Positions 16,481 through 26,092 of a stretch of DNA of 49,116 nucleotides are shown piece by piece (position 1 is the stretch's first letter; each line of letters starts with the position of its first letter). The DNA lies in contig NZ_SDDV01000015.1 of the NCBI RefSeq assembly GCF_014773545.1, positions 1 through 49,116 of the forward strand. Reading direction: 5' to 3'. Both the position numbers and the translations under genes were made by a program. The notes beneath the pieces are model-generated. The model worked only from the letters and a program-made list of their open reading frames with translations. It searched no databases and was not told where the DNA came from. Source of the stretch: Hydrogenophaga sp. GTDB taxonomy: Bacteria; Pseudomonadota; Gammaproteobacteria; Burkholderiales; Burkholderiaceae_C.

Positions 16481-16741
16481 ATGTCTTTACTGTCCTTCTT
16501 GCTGGGTGAGAAAAAAAAGACGGCCAGCGTTGCCAAAGAGCGCTTGCAGATCATCCTGGCGCACGAGCGCAGCGGGCGCAGCGCCGCGCAGCCCGACTAC
16601 CTGCCTGCGCTGCAGCGAGAACTGGTTGCCGTGATCAGCAAGTACGTGCGCATCAACCCGGACGACATCAAGGTGCAACTGGATCGCCAGGATAACCTGG
16701 AAGTGTTGGAAGTCAAGATCGAGCTGCCGGATCGAAAATAA
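16481..16741 (+). CDS. minE: Cell division topological specificity factor MinE
   Basis: An 86-residue protein. The N-terminal membrane-binding segment [20 protein letters not shown] and the MinD-contact region [12 protein letters not shown] are clear; the C-terminal part is the dimerisation domain ([20 protein letters not shown]). It stimulates the MinD ATPase and drives pole-to-pole oscillation. ATG 16481 is 4 bp after the minD stop. A small hairpin GCGCT/AGCGC lies just after the stop (16743-16755). Confidence 0.97.
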   Translation: MSLLSFLLGEKKKTASVAKERLQIILAHERSGRSAAQPDYLPALQRELVAVISKYVRINPDDIKVQLDRQDNLEVLEVKIELPDRK

Positions 16742-17045
16742 AGCGCTGCCAGCGCATAGCAGCGTAGCATGCTATATTAGTCGGCTGGTCTTGACTGAGC
16801 ATTGGCGCCCGAGGTCTCCATTCCAGCGGCACGTGCAAGGGCTCACCGACCGTACCAGTGCTCTGCTTCATGTGCTTGGCGCGCTGGGCAGAGTAGCAAA
16901 CCCTAATGAACCCTCCCGGTTCAAGGCACCGAAACGGTCAAGCAGGAACAAGGTCGGCCTGACAGGCGGGTATGCAGCCGTTTTTCCGCGCGCCTTCCCC
17001 ACCCGATTCGTTTTTGCATTCAGATCCCAAGCACAGGAGCCGTAC
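16742..17045. other. Intergenic leader region before infA
   Basis: A 304-bp gap with no convincing gene. It begins with the small hairpin after minE and a TA-rich stretch (about 16768-16780) that could hold a -10 box, so an infA transcript may have a long leader. No known riboswitch is recognised. Confidence 0.35.
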
Positions 17046-17300
17046 ATGGCCAAGGAAGAATTGATAGACATGATGGGCATCGTCAACGAGGTGCTGCCCG
17101 ATACGCGTTTTCGCGTCACGCTGGACAACGGGCATCAGTTGATTGCTTATTCAGCCGGCAAGATGAAAAAGAACCACATACGCATTTTGGCAGGTGATCG
17201 CGTTTCGCTCGAACTCTCGCCCTACGACTTGAGCAAGGGACGGATCAATTTTCGTCACATCGAGGGACGTGGCCCGTCGGCACCGCGCAAGCCGCGCTGA
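17046..17300 (+). CDS. infA: Translation initiation factor IF-1 (long form)
   Basis: An 84-residue OB-fold protein, [20 protein letters not shown] with [20 protein letters not shown] and [22 protein letters not shown]-1 binds the ribosomal A site during initiation. It is longer than the 72-residue E. coli protein by a basic tail ([11 protein letters not shown]) and is diverged from the ribosomal-cluster copy, as in the second infA of many betaproteobacteria. AGGAG at 17035-17039 fixes the start. A second infA elsewhere in the genome is expected, not seen here. Confidence 0.93.
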   Translation: MAKEELIDMMGIVNEVLPDTRFRVTLDNGHQLIAYSAGKMKKNHIRILAGDRVSLELSPYDLSKGRINFRHIEGRGPSAPRKPR

Positions 17301-17304
17301 GTGC

Positions 17305-17333
17305 GACGGGCGCAAGCGCAAGCGCAGCCCGTC
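17305..17333. terminator. Hairpin between convergent infA and aroG
   Basis: GACGGGC at 17305-17311 pairs with GCCCGTC at 17327-17333, 4 bp after the infA stop. There is no U-run on either strand, so it is at best a weak terminator serving both converging genes. Confidence 0.35.
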
Positions 17334-17386
17334 CAACCACAAGCCGTCGCAGACTTATGCGCACGCGTTTGTGCCGTGGCACCGAT

Positions 17387-18490
17387 TCAGCAGCGCTTGC
17401 GCCGGGCCCGCACCGCAGCGGCCAATTGTTCCAGCACCGGCACGGTTTGCTCGAAGCTGATGCAGGCGTCGGTCACGCTGACGCCGGGCTGCAGCGGCTG
17501 GCCTGGCACGATGTCTTGCCGGCCCTCTTGCAAATGGCTCTCTAGCATCAGCCCCATGATGCGGGCGTCTCCTGCGGCCACCTGTGCCGCTACCTGTGCC
17601 GCCACCTCGATTTGTTTGCGGTGCTGCTTGCTGCTGTTGGCGTGCGAGACGTCGATCATAAGCTGTTCGCGCAGTCCAGCCGCTTGCAATAGAGCGCAAG
17701 CGGCCTGGACATCAGCGGCACTGTAGTTGGGCTGCTTGCCGCCGCGCAGGATAAGGTGGCAGTCTGGGTTGCCTCGGGTCTCGAAAATAGCGGTCTGACC
17801 CATCTTGGTCATGCCCATGAAGGAGTGCGCGGCCTGTGCTGCCAGCAGCGCATCGACCGCCACTTTCACGTTGCCGTCGGTGCCGTTTTTGAATCCGACC
17901 GGACACGACAAACCGCTGGCCAGTTGGCGGTGGCTTTGGCTTTCGGTGGTGCGCGCGCCGATGGCGCCCCAGCTCACCAAGTCGCTGATGAATTGCGGTG
18001 AGAGCAGATCCAAAAACTCGGTCGCTACCGGCAGACCCAGTGCCAGCACCTCGAGCAGCAGCGTGCGCGCCAACTCCAGGCCTTCATTGATGGCAAAGCT
18101 TCCGTCCAGGTGTGGGTCGTTGATATAACCTTTCCAGCCCACGGTGGTGCGTGGTTTTTCGAAATAGACCCGCATCACCAGCAGCAAATCGTCTTGCAGC
18201 ACATCGGCTTGCCATTTGAGCAGCCGTGCGTAATCCATGGCTTGTTGATGTTGGTGGATCGAACACGGCCCGAGTATCACCAGCAGCCGGTCGTCTTGTG
18301 CGTGCAACAAGCGGGTGATGGCGGCGCGGCTGTTTTGCACCAGGGTCTGGGTGCTGGCGGGTGCGGGCAGCCATTCCTGCAACAAGGCCGGTGTAATCAG
18401 AGGCCGCACGGCGGCAATGCGCAGATCGTCGGTGCGGGTGGCGTCGTCGGTGACGGGTGTTGCGGGGCTGGTGTGAACGTGCGGGCTCAT
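17387..18490 (-). CDS. aroG: 3-deoxy-7-phosphoheptulonate synthase (DAHP synthase, AroG type)
   Basis: A 367-residue class I DAHP synthase. Visible motifs are VILGPCSIHQ (metal-binding Cys), RVYFEKPRTTVGWKGYINDP, VGFKNGTDGN and DVSHANSSK. It joins PEP and erythrose 4-phosphate as the first step of the shikimate pathway in the cytosol. The N-terminus is a short variable stretch followed by the AVRPLITPALL regulatory segment of feedback-controlled members. Convergent with infA and divergent from the aldehyde dehydrogenase. Which aromatic amino acid inhibits it cannot be told. Confidence 0.94.
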   Translation of the reverse strand: MSPHVHTSPATPVTDDATRTDDLRIAAVRPLITPALLQEWLPAPASTQTLVQNSRAAITRLLHAQDDRLLVILGPCSIHQHQQAMDYARLLKWQADVLQDDLLLVMRVYFEKPRTTVGWKGYINDPHLDGSFAINEGLELARTLLLEVLALGLPVATEFLDLLSPQFISDLVSWGAIGARTTESQSHRQLASGLSCPVGFKNGTDGNVKVAVDALLAAQAAHSFMGMTKMGQTAIFETRGNPDCHLILRGGKQPNYSAADVQAACALLQAAGLREQLMIDVSHANSSKQHRKQIEVAAQVAAQVAAGDARIMGLMLESHLQEGRQDIVPGQPLQPGVSVTDACISFEQTVPVLEQLAAAVRARRKRC

Positions 18491-18636
18491 GGTGGGCTGG
18501 ATTCAGGGGAAAAAATCAGGCGATCTGTACTGTAGCGCGTCGGTGAGCGCGATGTTGTGGCGCAGCCGATTGGCGTAGCATGTGGTCTTCTCCCTCATTG
18601 CCCATGCCACCCACACGCTGCACAGGAGTTGTACCC

Positions 18637-20115
18637 ATGTCTGATGCCGGTGACTTGACTTTTGACGGCCGTGCCTTCATCAATGGCGAGCGTGTGCACG
18701 CGCGCGACGGCCGCACATTCGACGATATTTCGCCCATAGACGGCCGCTGCTTGACTGCGGTGGCGCGCTGCGCGGCACCCGACATCGACCTTGCCGTCGC
18801 GGGCGCGCGCGCCGCCTTTGAAGACCGGCGCTGGCGTGGCATGGCGCCCGCAGCGCGCAAGCGCGTGCTGATCCGGTTTGCCGAGCAGGTCTTGAGCTGC
18901 ACACAGGAACTGGCGCTGACCGAAACGCTGGACATGGGCAAGCCCTTGCAGTACGCACGCAGTGTGGATGTGAAAAGCGCAGCCCATTGCATACGCTGGT
19001 ACGGCGAGGCGATCGACAAGGTCTATGGCGAGATCGCGCCCACGCCCGGCAGTGCGCTGGCGCTGATCGAGCGCGAACCGATCGGCGTTGTCGCAGCGGT
19101 CGTGCCCTGGAACTACCCTCTCATCATGGCGGCCTGGAAAATTGCGCCGGCGCTGGCAGCAGGCAATTCGGTTGTACTCAAACCGAGCGAGAAGTCGCCG
19201 CTGAGTGCCTTGCGCTTGGCCGAACTGGCGCTGGCTGCAGGTGTTCCGCCCGGGGTGTTCAACGTCGTCCCCGGCCTGGGTGTTGAAGCCGGCAGCGCAT
19301 TGGCGCTGCACATGGACGTGGACTGCATTGCCTTTACTGGCAGCACACGCGTGGGCAAGCAGATTCACGTCATGGCCGCTCAGAGCAACTTGAAACGCGC
19401 CTGGACCGAACTGGGCGGCAAGTCGGCCAATATTGTTTTTGCCGACTGCCCCAATCTGGAGCACGCGGTGCAAGCGGCGCTGCAAGGCATTTTCTTCAAC
19501 CAGGGCCAAAGCTGCAACGCGCCCTCGCGCTTGTTTGTACAGAACTCGATCAAAGACGAATTTTTGGACCAAGCGCTGCGCCTGCTGCCGAACTACCAGC
19601 CGGCCAACCCGCTCGATGCGGCCACCGTGATGGGCGCGATCGTCGATGTAGCGCAACTCGATAGCGTGTTGCGCTACATCGATTTGGGGCAGAGCGAAGG
19701 CGCGCGCTTGTTGGCCGGTGGCGCACGGGTGCATCCGGTGGCTGGCGGCTGCTACGTGCAACCGACCATTTTCGACGCCGTGACGCCGCAAATGACGATA
19801 GCGCGCGAAGAAATTTTTGGTCCGGTGTTGTCGGTGCAAAGTTTTGACGACACAGCCGAGGTGGTGCGACAGGCCAATTGCAGTGACTACGGCCTGGCGG
19901 CGGCGGTCTGGACGCGCGACATCAACCGGGCGCTGGGTGTGGCGCGCGCGCTGCGCGCCGGCATGGTGCATGTGAACCAGTTTGACGAGGACGACATCAC
20001 GGTGCCGTTTGGCGGCTTCAAGCAAAGCGGCATTGGGCGCGACAAATCGCTGCACGCGTTCGATAAATACACCGAGCTCAAGACCACCTGGATCCGGGTC
20101 GACAGTCCGCTCTGA
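18637..20115 (+). CDS. puuC: PuuC-like gamma-glutamyl-gamma-aminobutyraldehyde dehydrogenase
   Basis: A 492-residue NAD(P)-dependent aldehyde dehydrogenase. It has VPWNYPLIMAAWKIAPALAA, AFTGSTRVGK, the catalytic Glu in ELGGKSANIVF, the catalytic Cys in NQGQSCNAP, and EEIFGPVLSVQSF. Segments IRWYGEAIDKVYGEIAPT, KSANIVFADCPNL and GRDKSLHAFDKYTELKTTWI are close to E. coli PuuC, which oxidises gamma-glutamyl-gamma-aminobutyraldehyde in putrescine breakdown. It precedes gabT by 45 bp, which supports a putrescine/GABA role. AGGAG at 18624-18628 supports ATG 18637. Confidence 0.82.
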   Translation: MSDAGDLTFDGRAFINGERVHARDGRTFDDISPIDGRCLTAVARCAAPDIDLAVAGARAAFEDRRWRGMAPAARKRVLIRFAEQVLSCTQELALTETLDMGKPLQYARSVDVKSAAHCIRWYGEAIDKVYGEIAPTPGSALALIEREPIGVVAAVVPWNYPLIMAAWKIAPALAAGNSVVLKPSEKSPLSALRLAELALAAGVPPGVFNVVPGLGVEAGSALALHMDVDCIAFTGSTRVGKQIHVMAAQSNLKRAWTELGGKSANIVFADCPNLEHAVQAALQGIFFNQGQSCNAPSRLFVQNSIKDEFLDQALRLLPNYQPANPLDAATVMGAIVDVAQLDSVLRYIDLGQSEGARLLAGGARVHPVAGGCYVQPTIFDAVTPQMTIAREEIFGPVLSVQSFDDTAEVVRQANCSDYGLAAAVWTRDINRALGVARALRAGMVHVNQFDEDDITVPFGGFKQSGIGRDKSLHAFDKYTELKTTWIRVDSPL

Positions 20116-20160
20116 GCGCCATCCATTTGCGCCACACGCTTAATTTGAACGGAGAGATGC

Positions 20161-21459
20161 ATGCACACCATTGAGCCACTCGAGACCTTGCACAGCAACG
20201 TTGCTTGGCAGCAGCGCCGTTTGGCAGCCACCCCACGCGGTGTGGCCGTGCTGGGCGACTTCTTTATCGAACGGGCTAAAAATGCCGAGTTCTGGGACAT
20301 CGAGGGCCGGCGCTTCATTGACTTTGCCGGCGGCATTGCGGTGCTCAACACCGGTCACATCCACCCCCGGGTGCAAGCGGCGATTGGAGCGCAATTGGAG
20401 CGCTTTACGCACAGTTGTTACCAGGTGGTGCCGTACACTGAATACGTCACGCTGGCTGAGCGCATCAACGCCTTGGTGCCGATTGATGGGCCGGTCAAGA
20501 CGGCGTTTTTCTCCACCGGTGCCGAGGCGGTAGAAAACGCTGTCAAGATCGCCCGCTACAGCAGCGGGCGCAGCGGCGTGATTGCTTTTGGCGGTGCCTT
20601 TCACGGCCGCAGCCTGCTGGCGCTCACGCTGACCGGCAAGGTGTACCCCTATAAAGCCGGCTTTGGCCCGCTGCCACCCGAAATTTACCACCTGCCGTAT
20701 CCGGCCGAAGGCGTTTCGCTGCCGGCGGTGCAGCAGGCGATGGAGCACCTGTTCCAGTGCGACATCGAAGCGGCGCGTGTGGCCGCCATCGTATTCGAAC
20801 CGGTGCAGGGCGAAGGCGGCTTCCACGTGATGCAGCCGCCCGCCGTGCAGTGGTTGCGTGATCTGTGCGACCGGCACGGCATCTTGTTGATCGCCGACGA
20901 GGTGCAGACCGGCTTTGCGCGCACCGGCAAAATGTTTGCCATGGAGCATTACGGCGTTTCGCCCGACCTGATGACCCTGGCCAAGAGCATGGGTGGAGGC
21001 ACGCCGCTGTCGGCCGTGTGCGGGCGCGCCGCTTTGATGGACGCGCCGGCGCCGGGCGGTCTGGGCGGCACCTACGCGGGCCACCCGCTGGCCATAGCCG
21101 CTGCGCACGCGGTGCTGGACGTGATGGAACAAGAGCAGTTGCCGGCGCGCGCGCACGCACTCGGTGCCCGGTTGCGTATGCAGTTGAACGCCCATGCCAG
21201 CCGTCAGCCGCGCATTGGCGCGGTACGCGGCCTAGGCGCCATGTTGGCGTGCGAACTGGTTGACCCGGTTTGCGGCGCGCCCGACGCCGGTGCCGCCAAG
21301 CGGGTACAGGCCGCCGCGCTCGAGCGTGGTCTGCTGTTGTTGACCTGCGGCGTACACGGCAATGTGCTGCGTTTTTTATTTCCGCTCACGATCGAAGACA
21401 GCGTGTTCGCCGAAGGCCAAGCCGTGCTCGATGCAGCCTTGGCAACGGCGCTGGCCTGA
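20161..21459 (+). CDS. gabT: 4-aminobutyrate--2-oxoglutarate aminotransferase
   Basis: A 432-residue class III PLP aminotransferase. It has GGIAVLNTGHIHPRV, STGAEAVENAVKIAR, FHGRSLLALTLTGK, EPVQGEGGF, IADEVQTGFARTGKMFAMEH and the PLP-lysine in LAKSMGGG. It moves the amino group of GABA to 2-oxoglutarate, giving succinate semialdehyde. It follows puuC closely on the same strand and completes a putrescine-to-GABA-to-succinate route, although a succinate semialdehyde dehydrogenase is not in view. A GGAGAG at 20151-20156 is the ribosome site. Confidence 0.92.
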   Translation: MHTIEPLETLHSNVAWQQRRLAATPRGVAVLGDFFIERAKNAEFWDIEGRRFIDFAGGIAVLNTGHIHPRVQAAIGAQLERFTHSCYQVVPYTEYVTLAERINALVPIDGPVKTAFFSTGAEAVENAVKIARYSSGRSGVIAFGGAFHGRSLLALTLTGKVYPYKAGFGPLPPEIYHLPYPAEGVSLPAVQQAMEHLFQCDIEAARVAAIVFEPVQGEGGFHVMQPPAVQWLRDLCDRHGILLIADEVQTGFARTGKMFAMEHYGVSPDLMTLAKSMGGGTPLSAVCGRAALMDAPAPGGLGGTYAGHPLAIAAAHAVLDVMEQEQLPARAHALGARLRMQLNAHASRQPRIGAVRGLGAMLACELVDPVCGAPDAGAAKRVQAAALERGLLLLTCGVHGNVLRFLFPLTIEDSVFAEGQAVLDAALATALA

Positions 21460-21474
21460 GAGCAGGCGCCCGCT

Positions 21475-21663
21475 TTACTTCTTCGAACAGGTGTTCCAGC
21501 CCAGCAGGCTGTAGGGCGGACACCAGCCTACCAAGCCGGTTAGCAGCGGCACGACGCCCACATAGCCCCAAACGCCGACGCTGCCGGTGGCAGCGGCAGC
21601 GATCAGGGCCAAGCCGACGGCGATGCGCAAAATGCGGTCGATGCCACCCACGTTTTTTGTCAT
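21475..21663 (-). CDS. DUF2892 (YgaP-like) small inner-membrane protein
   Basis: A 62-residue protein, MTKNVGGIDRILRIAVGLAL followed by a second hydrophobic segment and CPPYSLLGWNTCSKK. The NVGxxDRxxR start, two transmembrane helices and a cysteine-containing C-terminus match DUF2892, related to the membrane part of the rhodanese YgaP. Function is unsettled. It lies convergent with gabT (16 bp apart). A Crp/Fnr-family regulator is encoded upstream on the same strand, with a Crp-like site about 95 bp before this start. Confidence 0.85.
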   Translation of the reverse strand: MTKNVGGIDRILRIAVGLALIAAAATGSVGVWGYVGVVPLLTGLVGWCPPYSLLGWNTCSKK

Positions 21664-21755
21664 GTCGATTCTCCAGAGAAAAACCAAGGCTCATGTCGAG
21701 CGGTGCCCAGATTCTGCGGCACGCCTGCATTTAAGCTGTTGCAGCGCGCGCGGTC

Positions 21756-21771
21756 TGTGACCGAGGTCACC
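21756..21771. promoter_or_regulatory. Crp/Fnr-type site TGTGA-N6-TCACC
   Basis: TGTGACCGAGGTCACC holds the perfect palindrome GTGACC-GA-GGTCAC and has Crp half-site spacing. It lies between the Crp/Fnr-family gene and the DUF2892 gene, upstream of the latter. A natural candidate target for the neighbouring regulator. Confidence 0.5.
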
Positions 21772-21867
21772 AAGTCAACGACATCAGGGGCGAAAAGACG
21801 CGGTTTTATGTTCCAGATAGCGCGCAACACTGCACGGGTGTTTGCGCTGTTGATCGGTTGTGGTTTG

Positions 21868-22518
21868 TCAAGCGGACGCGGTGGACAGCGCGCGCAAGCC
21901 CGCGCTGTTGCGGATGGTGATGCATTCGCGCGAGAGCTCGACCAGACCGTCGCGTTCGAAGCGGTGCAGCAAGCGGGTGATGATTTCGCGTACCGTGCCC
22001 AACTCGTCGGCCAGCGCCTGGTGCGTGCGGTGCAGCCGGGGGCCGTGACCGAGCAAGGCGGCGGCCAGACGGGCGTCGAGCCGCTGAAACGCCACCGCTT
22101 CGATCAAGGCGGTCAAATCGGCCATGCGCTGGGCAAACAGGCCGAGCACGAAAGCGCGAAACACCGTATCGGCCAGCGCGGCCTGGAAATCGGCTGGCGC
22201 CAGCAGCATCAAGCGGGTGGCGCAACTGGTCACGCCGCGCGCACTCAGCGCTTGGGCGGCAAACAGGCTCGACGATGAGACCAGGCACAGCTCGCCCGGC
22301 AGCACGCGGTAGAGCTCGAGTTCGCGCCCGTTGGCGCTGCTGCGCGAGACGCGCACCTCTCCACTCAACAGCAGGGGAAAGCCGGCGCAGACGTCTTTCT
22401 CGCGGAACAGGGTAACGCCCGCAGGCACCGATTCCAGGGGCAACTGCTGCGCCCGCTGCCCCAGCGCGGCCAGCGCGGGGTAGAGCAACAGAAGCTGGTT
22501 CCAGTCGGTGACGTTCAT
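21868..22518 (-). CDS. Crp/Fnr-family transcriptional regulator
   Basis: A 216-residue protein. A cyclic-nucleotide-binding-like beta-roll (about 25-110, with GFPLLLSGEVRVSR and RVLPGELCL) is followed by a long helix and a winged helix-turn-helix (about 155-210, THQALADELGTVREIITRLL, then HRFERDGLVELSRECI). No Fnr-type N-terminal cysteine cluster is seen, so a 4Fe-4S sensor is unlikely; the ligand is unknown. Regulators of this sort often pair with DUF2892 proteins, and one lies next door. Confidence 0.88.
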   Translation of the reverse strand: MNVTDWNQLLLLYPALAALGQRAQQLPLESVPAGVTLFREKDVCAGFPLLLSGEVRVSRSSANGRELELYRVLPGELCLVSSSSLFAAQALSARGVTSCATRLMLLAPADFQAALADTVFRAFVLGLFAQRMADLTALIEAVAFQRLDARLAAALLGHGPRLHRTHQALADELGTVREIITRLLHRFERDGLVELSRECITIRNSAGLRALSTASA

Positions 22519-22602
22519 GAGGGCATTGTAAAAGTGCTTCTGACGCAGCGGTCGGCACGCAAAGCCGGCTGGCCTGCTGCGCTGCGCTGGGGCGGCGAAG
22601 GT

Positions 22603-23202
22603 TTAGATGGCCGCCGGCGCCAAGATGCGCGCCGCCCACAGGGTTTGCTGCACCACGGCATGCGCACCGGCACGGTCGGCGGCAAGGGCAAGCGTGCCGG
22701 CGGCGTCGAATGCCAAGTCGGCCCGGGCCAGGGAGAACTGGCGTGGCGTTATCCAACACTGCAAATTCAACAGCAGCGGCGCCAGATGCGACAGGCCGCG
22801 CAGACCGCCCAGGGCACCCGGTGAGGCGCTGAAAAGGCCGACCACTTTGCCGGCAAAGGCTTTTTCTGCACTGCTCCAAAGCGGATCGCCAGCGATTGGA
22901 CTGGATACCCAGTCGATGGTGTTTTTCAACAGCGCCGGATAGCTGCCGTTGTATTCGGGCGCACAAATCAACCAAGCCGCATGGGCGTGAAAAATTTCTT
23001 TTAGCCGGATCACATCATGCGGTGTGCCGCGCGCTTGCAGATCGGCGTTGTACAGGGGCAGATCGAAATCAGCGAGTTCGAGCCGGCTGACCGACGCTGC
23101 GTCGGCTTGAGCCATGTCGGCAACGACCGCCGCCAAGCGTCGGTTCAGGGATTGGGCGCGCGTGCTGCCGGCGAAGACTAGGGTTTTGACTGGGGTGTTC
23201 AT
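22603..23202 (-). CDS. NADPH-dependent FMN reductase family protein
   Basis: A 199-residue flavodoxin-like protein. The FMN phosphate loop is VFAGSTRAQSLNRRL near residues 9-23, and the family signature CAPEYNGSYPALLKNTIDWV lies near 80-100. Members (ArsH/ChrR/YieF-like) reduce FMN, quinones or metal oxyanions with NAD(P)H. ATG 23202 gives the standard N-terminus; the frame runs on upstream without family support. Divergent from mnmG. Substrate unknown. Confidence 0.88.
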   Translation of the reverse strand: MNTPVKTLVFAGSTRAQSLNRRLAAVVADMAQADAASVSRLELADFDLPLYNADLQARGTPHDVIRLKEIFHAHAAWLICAPEYNGSYPALLKNTIDWVSSPIAGDPLWSSAEKAFAGKVVGLFSASPGALGGLRGLSHLAPLLLNLQCWITPRQFSLARADLAFDAAGTLALAADRAGAHAVVQQTLWAARILAPAAI

Positions 23203-23389
23203 GCGCTCATTGTGTCGCGCAATCCGAGTCCATGCGCAGCCACAGACAGCAAGGGTTGCACACCGCGCCGCGCCGGGTCGAACACAGCTTGGGTAAAGGT
23301 GGGAAAATCGCTCCTTGGCCCGCAGCCTGCAAGCGCTCGGGCACCCCCTTGCATCAGTGGGCCCGCGTCGGCCCGGGAGAGTGGCCGCC

Positions 23390-25366
23390 ATGTTGTATCC
23401 GCAAGAGTTTGACGTCATCGTCGTCGGTGGCGGTCATGCCGGGACCGAGGCCGCACTGGCAGCCGCGCGCATGGGCTGCAGCACACTGCTGCTGAGCCAC
23501 AACATCGAGACTTTGGGTCAGATGAGCTGCAACCCGTCGATAGGCGGCATTGGCAAGGGTCATTTGGTCAAGGAAGTCGATGCGCTGGGCGGCGCGATGG
23601 CGCTGGCCACCGACGAGAGCGGAATTCAGTTTCGCATTCTCAACAGCTCCAAGGGCCCGGCGGTGCGTGCCACCCGGGCTCAGGCCGACCGCGTGTTGTA
23701 CAAAGCGGCGATTCGTCGTCGGCTGGAATACCAGCCGAATTTGTGGCTGTTCCAGCAAGCGGTGGAAGACCTGCTGCTGCAAGGCGAACGCGTGGCCGGC
23801 GTGCTGACACAGGTGGGCGTGCAGTTTCGCGGCCGCAGCGTGGTACTGACGGCAGGCACTTTTCTGGACGGGAAAATTCATGTCGGCCTGAACCACTACG
23901 GCGCCGGGCGCGCCGGCGATCCGCCGGCGGTTTCTCTTTCGGCGCGACTGAAAGAACTCAAGCTGCCGCAGGGGCGCCTGAAAACCGGAACACCGCCGCG
24001 CCTGGACGGCCGCAGCATCGACTATGCACGCTGCAGCGTGCAGCCCGGCGACGGCATGCCCGGCGGCCAGAACGCCGCGCAACCGGTGCCGGTGTTCAGC
24101 TTTCTGGGGCGGCCTGAACAGCACCCGCCGCAGTTGCCGTGCTGGGTCACGCACACCAATGCCCGCACGCATGACATCATTCGCAGCGGTTTTGACCGCA
24201 GCCCCATGTTCACCGGCAAGATCGAAGGCGTAGGGCCGCGTTACTGTCCGAGCGTGGAAGACAAAATCAATCGCTTTGCCGACAAACCGAGTCATCAGAT
24301 TTTTCTTGAACCCGAGGGTCTGAGCACGCACGAGGTCTACCCGAACGGCATTTCCACCAGCTTGCCGTTCGACATTCAACTGGCGCTGGTGCGCAGCATG
24401 GCTGGGCTGGAGGGCGCTCACATCTTGCGGCCCGGTTACGCGATCGAGTATGACTATTTCGACCCGCGCGCGCTCAAAAGCAGTTTCGAGACCAAACAGA
24501 TTCAGGGTTTGTTCTTCGCCGGCCAGATCAACGGCACCACCGGCTACGAAGAAGCGGCGGCGCAAGGCCTGTTGGCTGGACTGAATGCCGCGCTGCAGGC
24601 CAGGGCCGAGGCGCCCTGGTGCCCCGGGCGCGACCAGGCTTACCTGGGCGTGCTGGTGGACGATTTGGTGACACAGGGCGTGAGCGAGCCTTACCGCATG
24701 TTCACCAGCCGGGCCGAATTCCGCTTGCAATTGCGCGAAGACAACGCCGACCTGCGGCTGACCGAGATTGGGCGCCGCCTGGGACTGGTCGATGACGAGC
24801 GCTGGGACGCCTTTAGCCGCAAGCGCGACGCGATTGCGCTTGAAACCGAGCGACTCAAGGCCACCTGGGTCAACCCGCGCACGCTGCCGACGGCCGAGTC
24901 CGAGCGGGTGCTGGGCAAGGCAATCGAACACGAACACAGTCTGTTCGACCTGCTGCGACGCCCGGGCGTGTCCTACGCCGACTTGATGAGCCTGGACGGC
25001 GCAAGGCATGCCAGCGCCATGGTTTCACGTGAAACACTGGGTGATTTGCTGTCGCCGGTGCTGGCGCAGGTGGAGATTGCGGCCAAGTACGCGGGCTACA
25101 TCGAGCGACAAAAGAGCGAGGTCGAGCGTGCGGCACATTATGAAAACCTGCGTCTGCCGGACCAGTTGGACTATTTTCAGGTCAGCGCACTCTCGATCGA
25201 GGCGCGGCAGAAGCTGGCGCAGCACCGGCCGCAGACGCTGGGCCAGGCTGCGCGCATCTCAGGCATCACGCCAGCCAGCATTTCCTTGTTGCTGATTCAT
25301 CTGAAGAAGGGTGGCGGCAAAGGCTTGGCAGCGCTGTCAGTGGCATCAGATCAGGCGTCGGCATGA
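23390..25366 (+). CDS. mnmG: tRNA uridine-5-carboxymethylaminomethyl modification enzyme MnmG
   Basis: A 658-residue FAD protein. The N-terminal FAD site is [55 protein letters not shown] and [14 protein letters not shown] are diagnostic. With MnmE it modifies wobble U34 of several tRNAs. ATG 23390 fits family starts. A parS-like palindrome is embedded at 25021-25036. It overlaps rsmG by 4 bp. The mnmG-rsmG-parA-parB order is typical of regions near the chromosome origin. Confidence 0.98.
   Translation: MLYPQEFDVIVVGGGHAGTEAALAAARMGCSTLLLSHNIETLGQMSCNPSIGGIGKGHLVKEVDALGGAMALATDESGIQFRILNSSKGPAVRATRAQADRVLYKAAIRRRLEYQPNLWLFQQAVEDLLLQGERVAGVLTQVGVQFRGRSVVLTAGTFLDGKIHVGLNHYGAGRAGDPPAVSLSARLKELKLPQGRLKTGTPPRLDGRSIDYARCSVQPGDGMPGGQNAAQPVPVFSFLGRPEQHPPQLPCWVTHTNARTHDIIRSGFDRSPMFTGKIEGVGPRYCPSVEDKINRFADKPSHQIFLEPEGLSTHEVYPNGISTSLPFDIQLALVRSMAGLEGAHILRPGYAIEYDYFDPRALKSSFETKQIQGLFFAGQINGTTGYEEAAAQGLLAGLNAALQARAEAPWCPGRDQAYLGVLVDDLVTQGVSEPYRMFTSRAEFRLQLREDNADLRLTEIGRRLGLVDDERWDAFSRKRDAIALETERLKATWVNPRTLPTAESERVLGKAIEHEHSLFDLLRRPGVSYADLMSLDGARHASAMVSRETLGDLLSPVLAQVEIAAKYAGYIERQKSEVERAAHYENLRLPDQLDYFQVSALSIEARQKLAQHRPQTLGQAARISGITPASISLLLIHLKKGGGKGLAALSVASDQASA
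25021..25036. promoter_or_regulatory. parS-like site inside mnmG
   Basis: GGTTTCACGTGAAACA contains the perfect 14-bp palindrome GTTTCACGTGAAAC and differs from the widely conserved parS sequence TGTTTCACGTGAAACA at one base. It lies in codons near the 3' end of mnmG. Expected to be bound by the ParB encoded at 27785-28792. Confidence 0.88.
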
Positions 25367-26058
25367 GTCGCTCGGCTTTGACGACTGGTTTGCAAAGCCT
25401 GGGCTTGACGCTAAGTCCGGCGCAGCAGGCTGGCCTGCTGGAATACCTGGATTTGCTGCAAAAGTGGAACCGGGTTTACAACCTGACGGCGCTGCGCCAG
25501 CCGCACGAGATGCTGACGCATCACCTGTTTGACAGTCTGGCAGCGCTGGCGCCGCTGCTGCGCCAGACCGGCGGGCGGCCGCTGCGTTTGCTCGACGTGG
25601 GTTCCGGTGGCGGTTTGCCGGGCGTCGTGATTGCCATTGCCTGTGCGCAGACGGATGTGACTTGCGTCGATGCCGTAGCCAAGAAAGCGGCCTTCATTCA
25701 ACAGGCGGCAAGCACGCTCGGGCTGACGAATTTGCACGGTTTGCATGCACGTGTCGAGAGCTTGCGCCCAGACGAGGGGGCTGGTTTCGACCTGGTGTGT
25801 TCGCGCGCTTTTGCCGCGCTGCCAGACTTTGTCACCTGGTCGCGCGCAGCGCTCAATCCGGGTGCGGTCTGGCTGGCCATGAAGGGCAAGTACCCGGCGG
25901 ATGAATTGCAGGCGCTGGCGGCAGCGGCCCCGTGGGTCGAGGTGTTTCACGTGGAACAGGTGCAGGTGCCTGGCCTGGACGCGCAGCGTTGTCTGGTCTG
26001 GCTGCGTGAGCGCGCCTCTGCTGCAAGCATCCCAGCCGCCGACATCGCCAGGGCTTGA
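25363..26058 (+). CDS. rsmG: 16S rRNA (guanine527-N7)-methyltransferase RsmG
   Basis: A 231-residue SAM-dependent methyltransferase. It has [24 protein letters not shown], then the SAM loop [20 protein letters not shown] near 72-90, and [12 protein letters not shown]. It methylates G527 of 16S rRNA; its loss gives low-level streptomycin resistance in other bacteria. ATG 25363 overlaps the mnmG stop (ATGA). A parS-like site lies in its 3' part. Confidence 0.97.
   Translation: MSRSALTTGLQSLGLTLSPAQQAGLLEYLDLLQKWNRVYNLTALRQPHEMLTHHLFDSLAALAPLLRQTGGRPLRLLDVGSGGGLPGVVIAIACAQTDVTCVDAVAKKAAFIQQAASTLGLTNLHGLHARVESLRPDEGAGFDLVCSRAFAALPDFVTWSRAALNPGAVWLAMKGKYPADELQALAAAAPWVEVFHVEQVQVPGLDAQRCLVWLRERASAASIPAADIARA
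25943..25958. promoter_or_regulatory. parS-like site inside rsmG
   Basis: TGTTTCACGTGGAACA differs from the consensus parS at one position. It lies about 110 bp before the rsmG stop and 430 bp before parA. Confidence 0.85.
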
Positions 26059-26092
26059 CGTACACTTCCCCACTCATTGAGAGCCATTGTCC

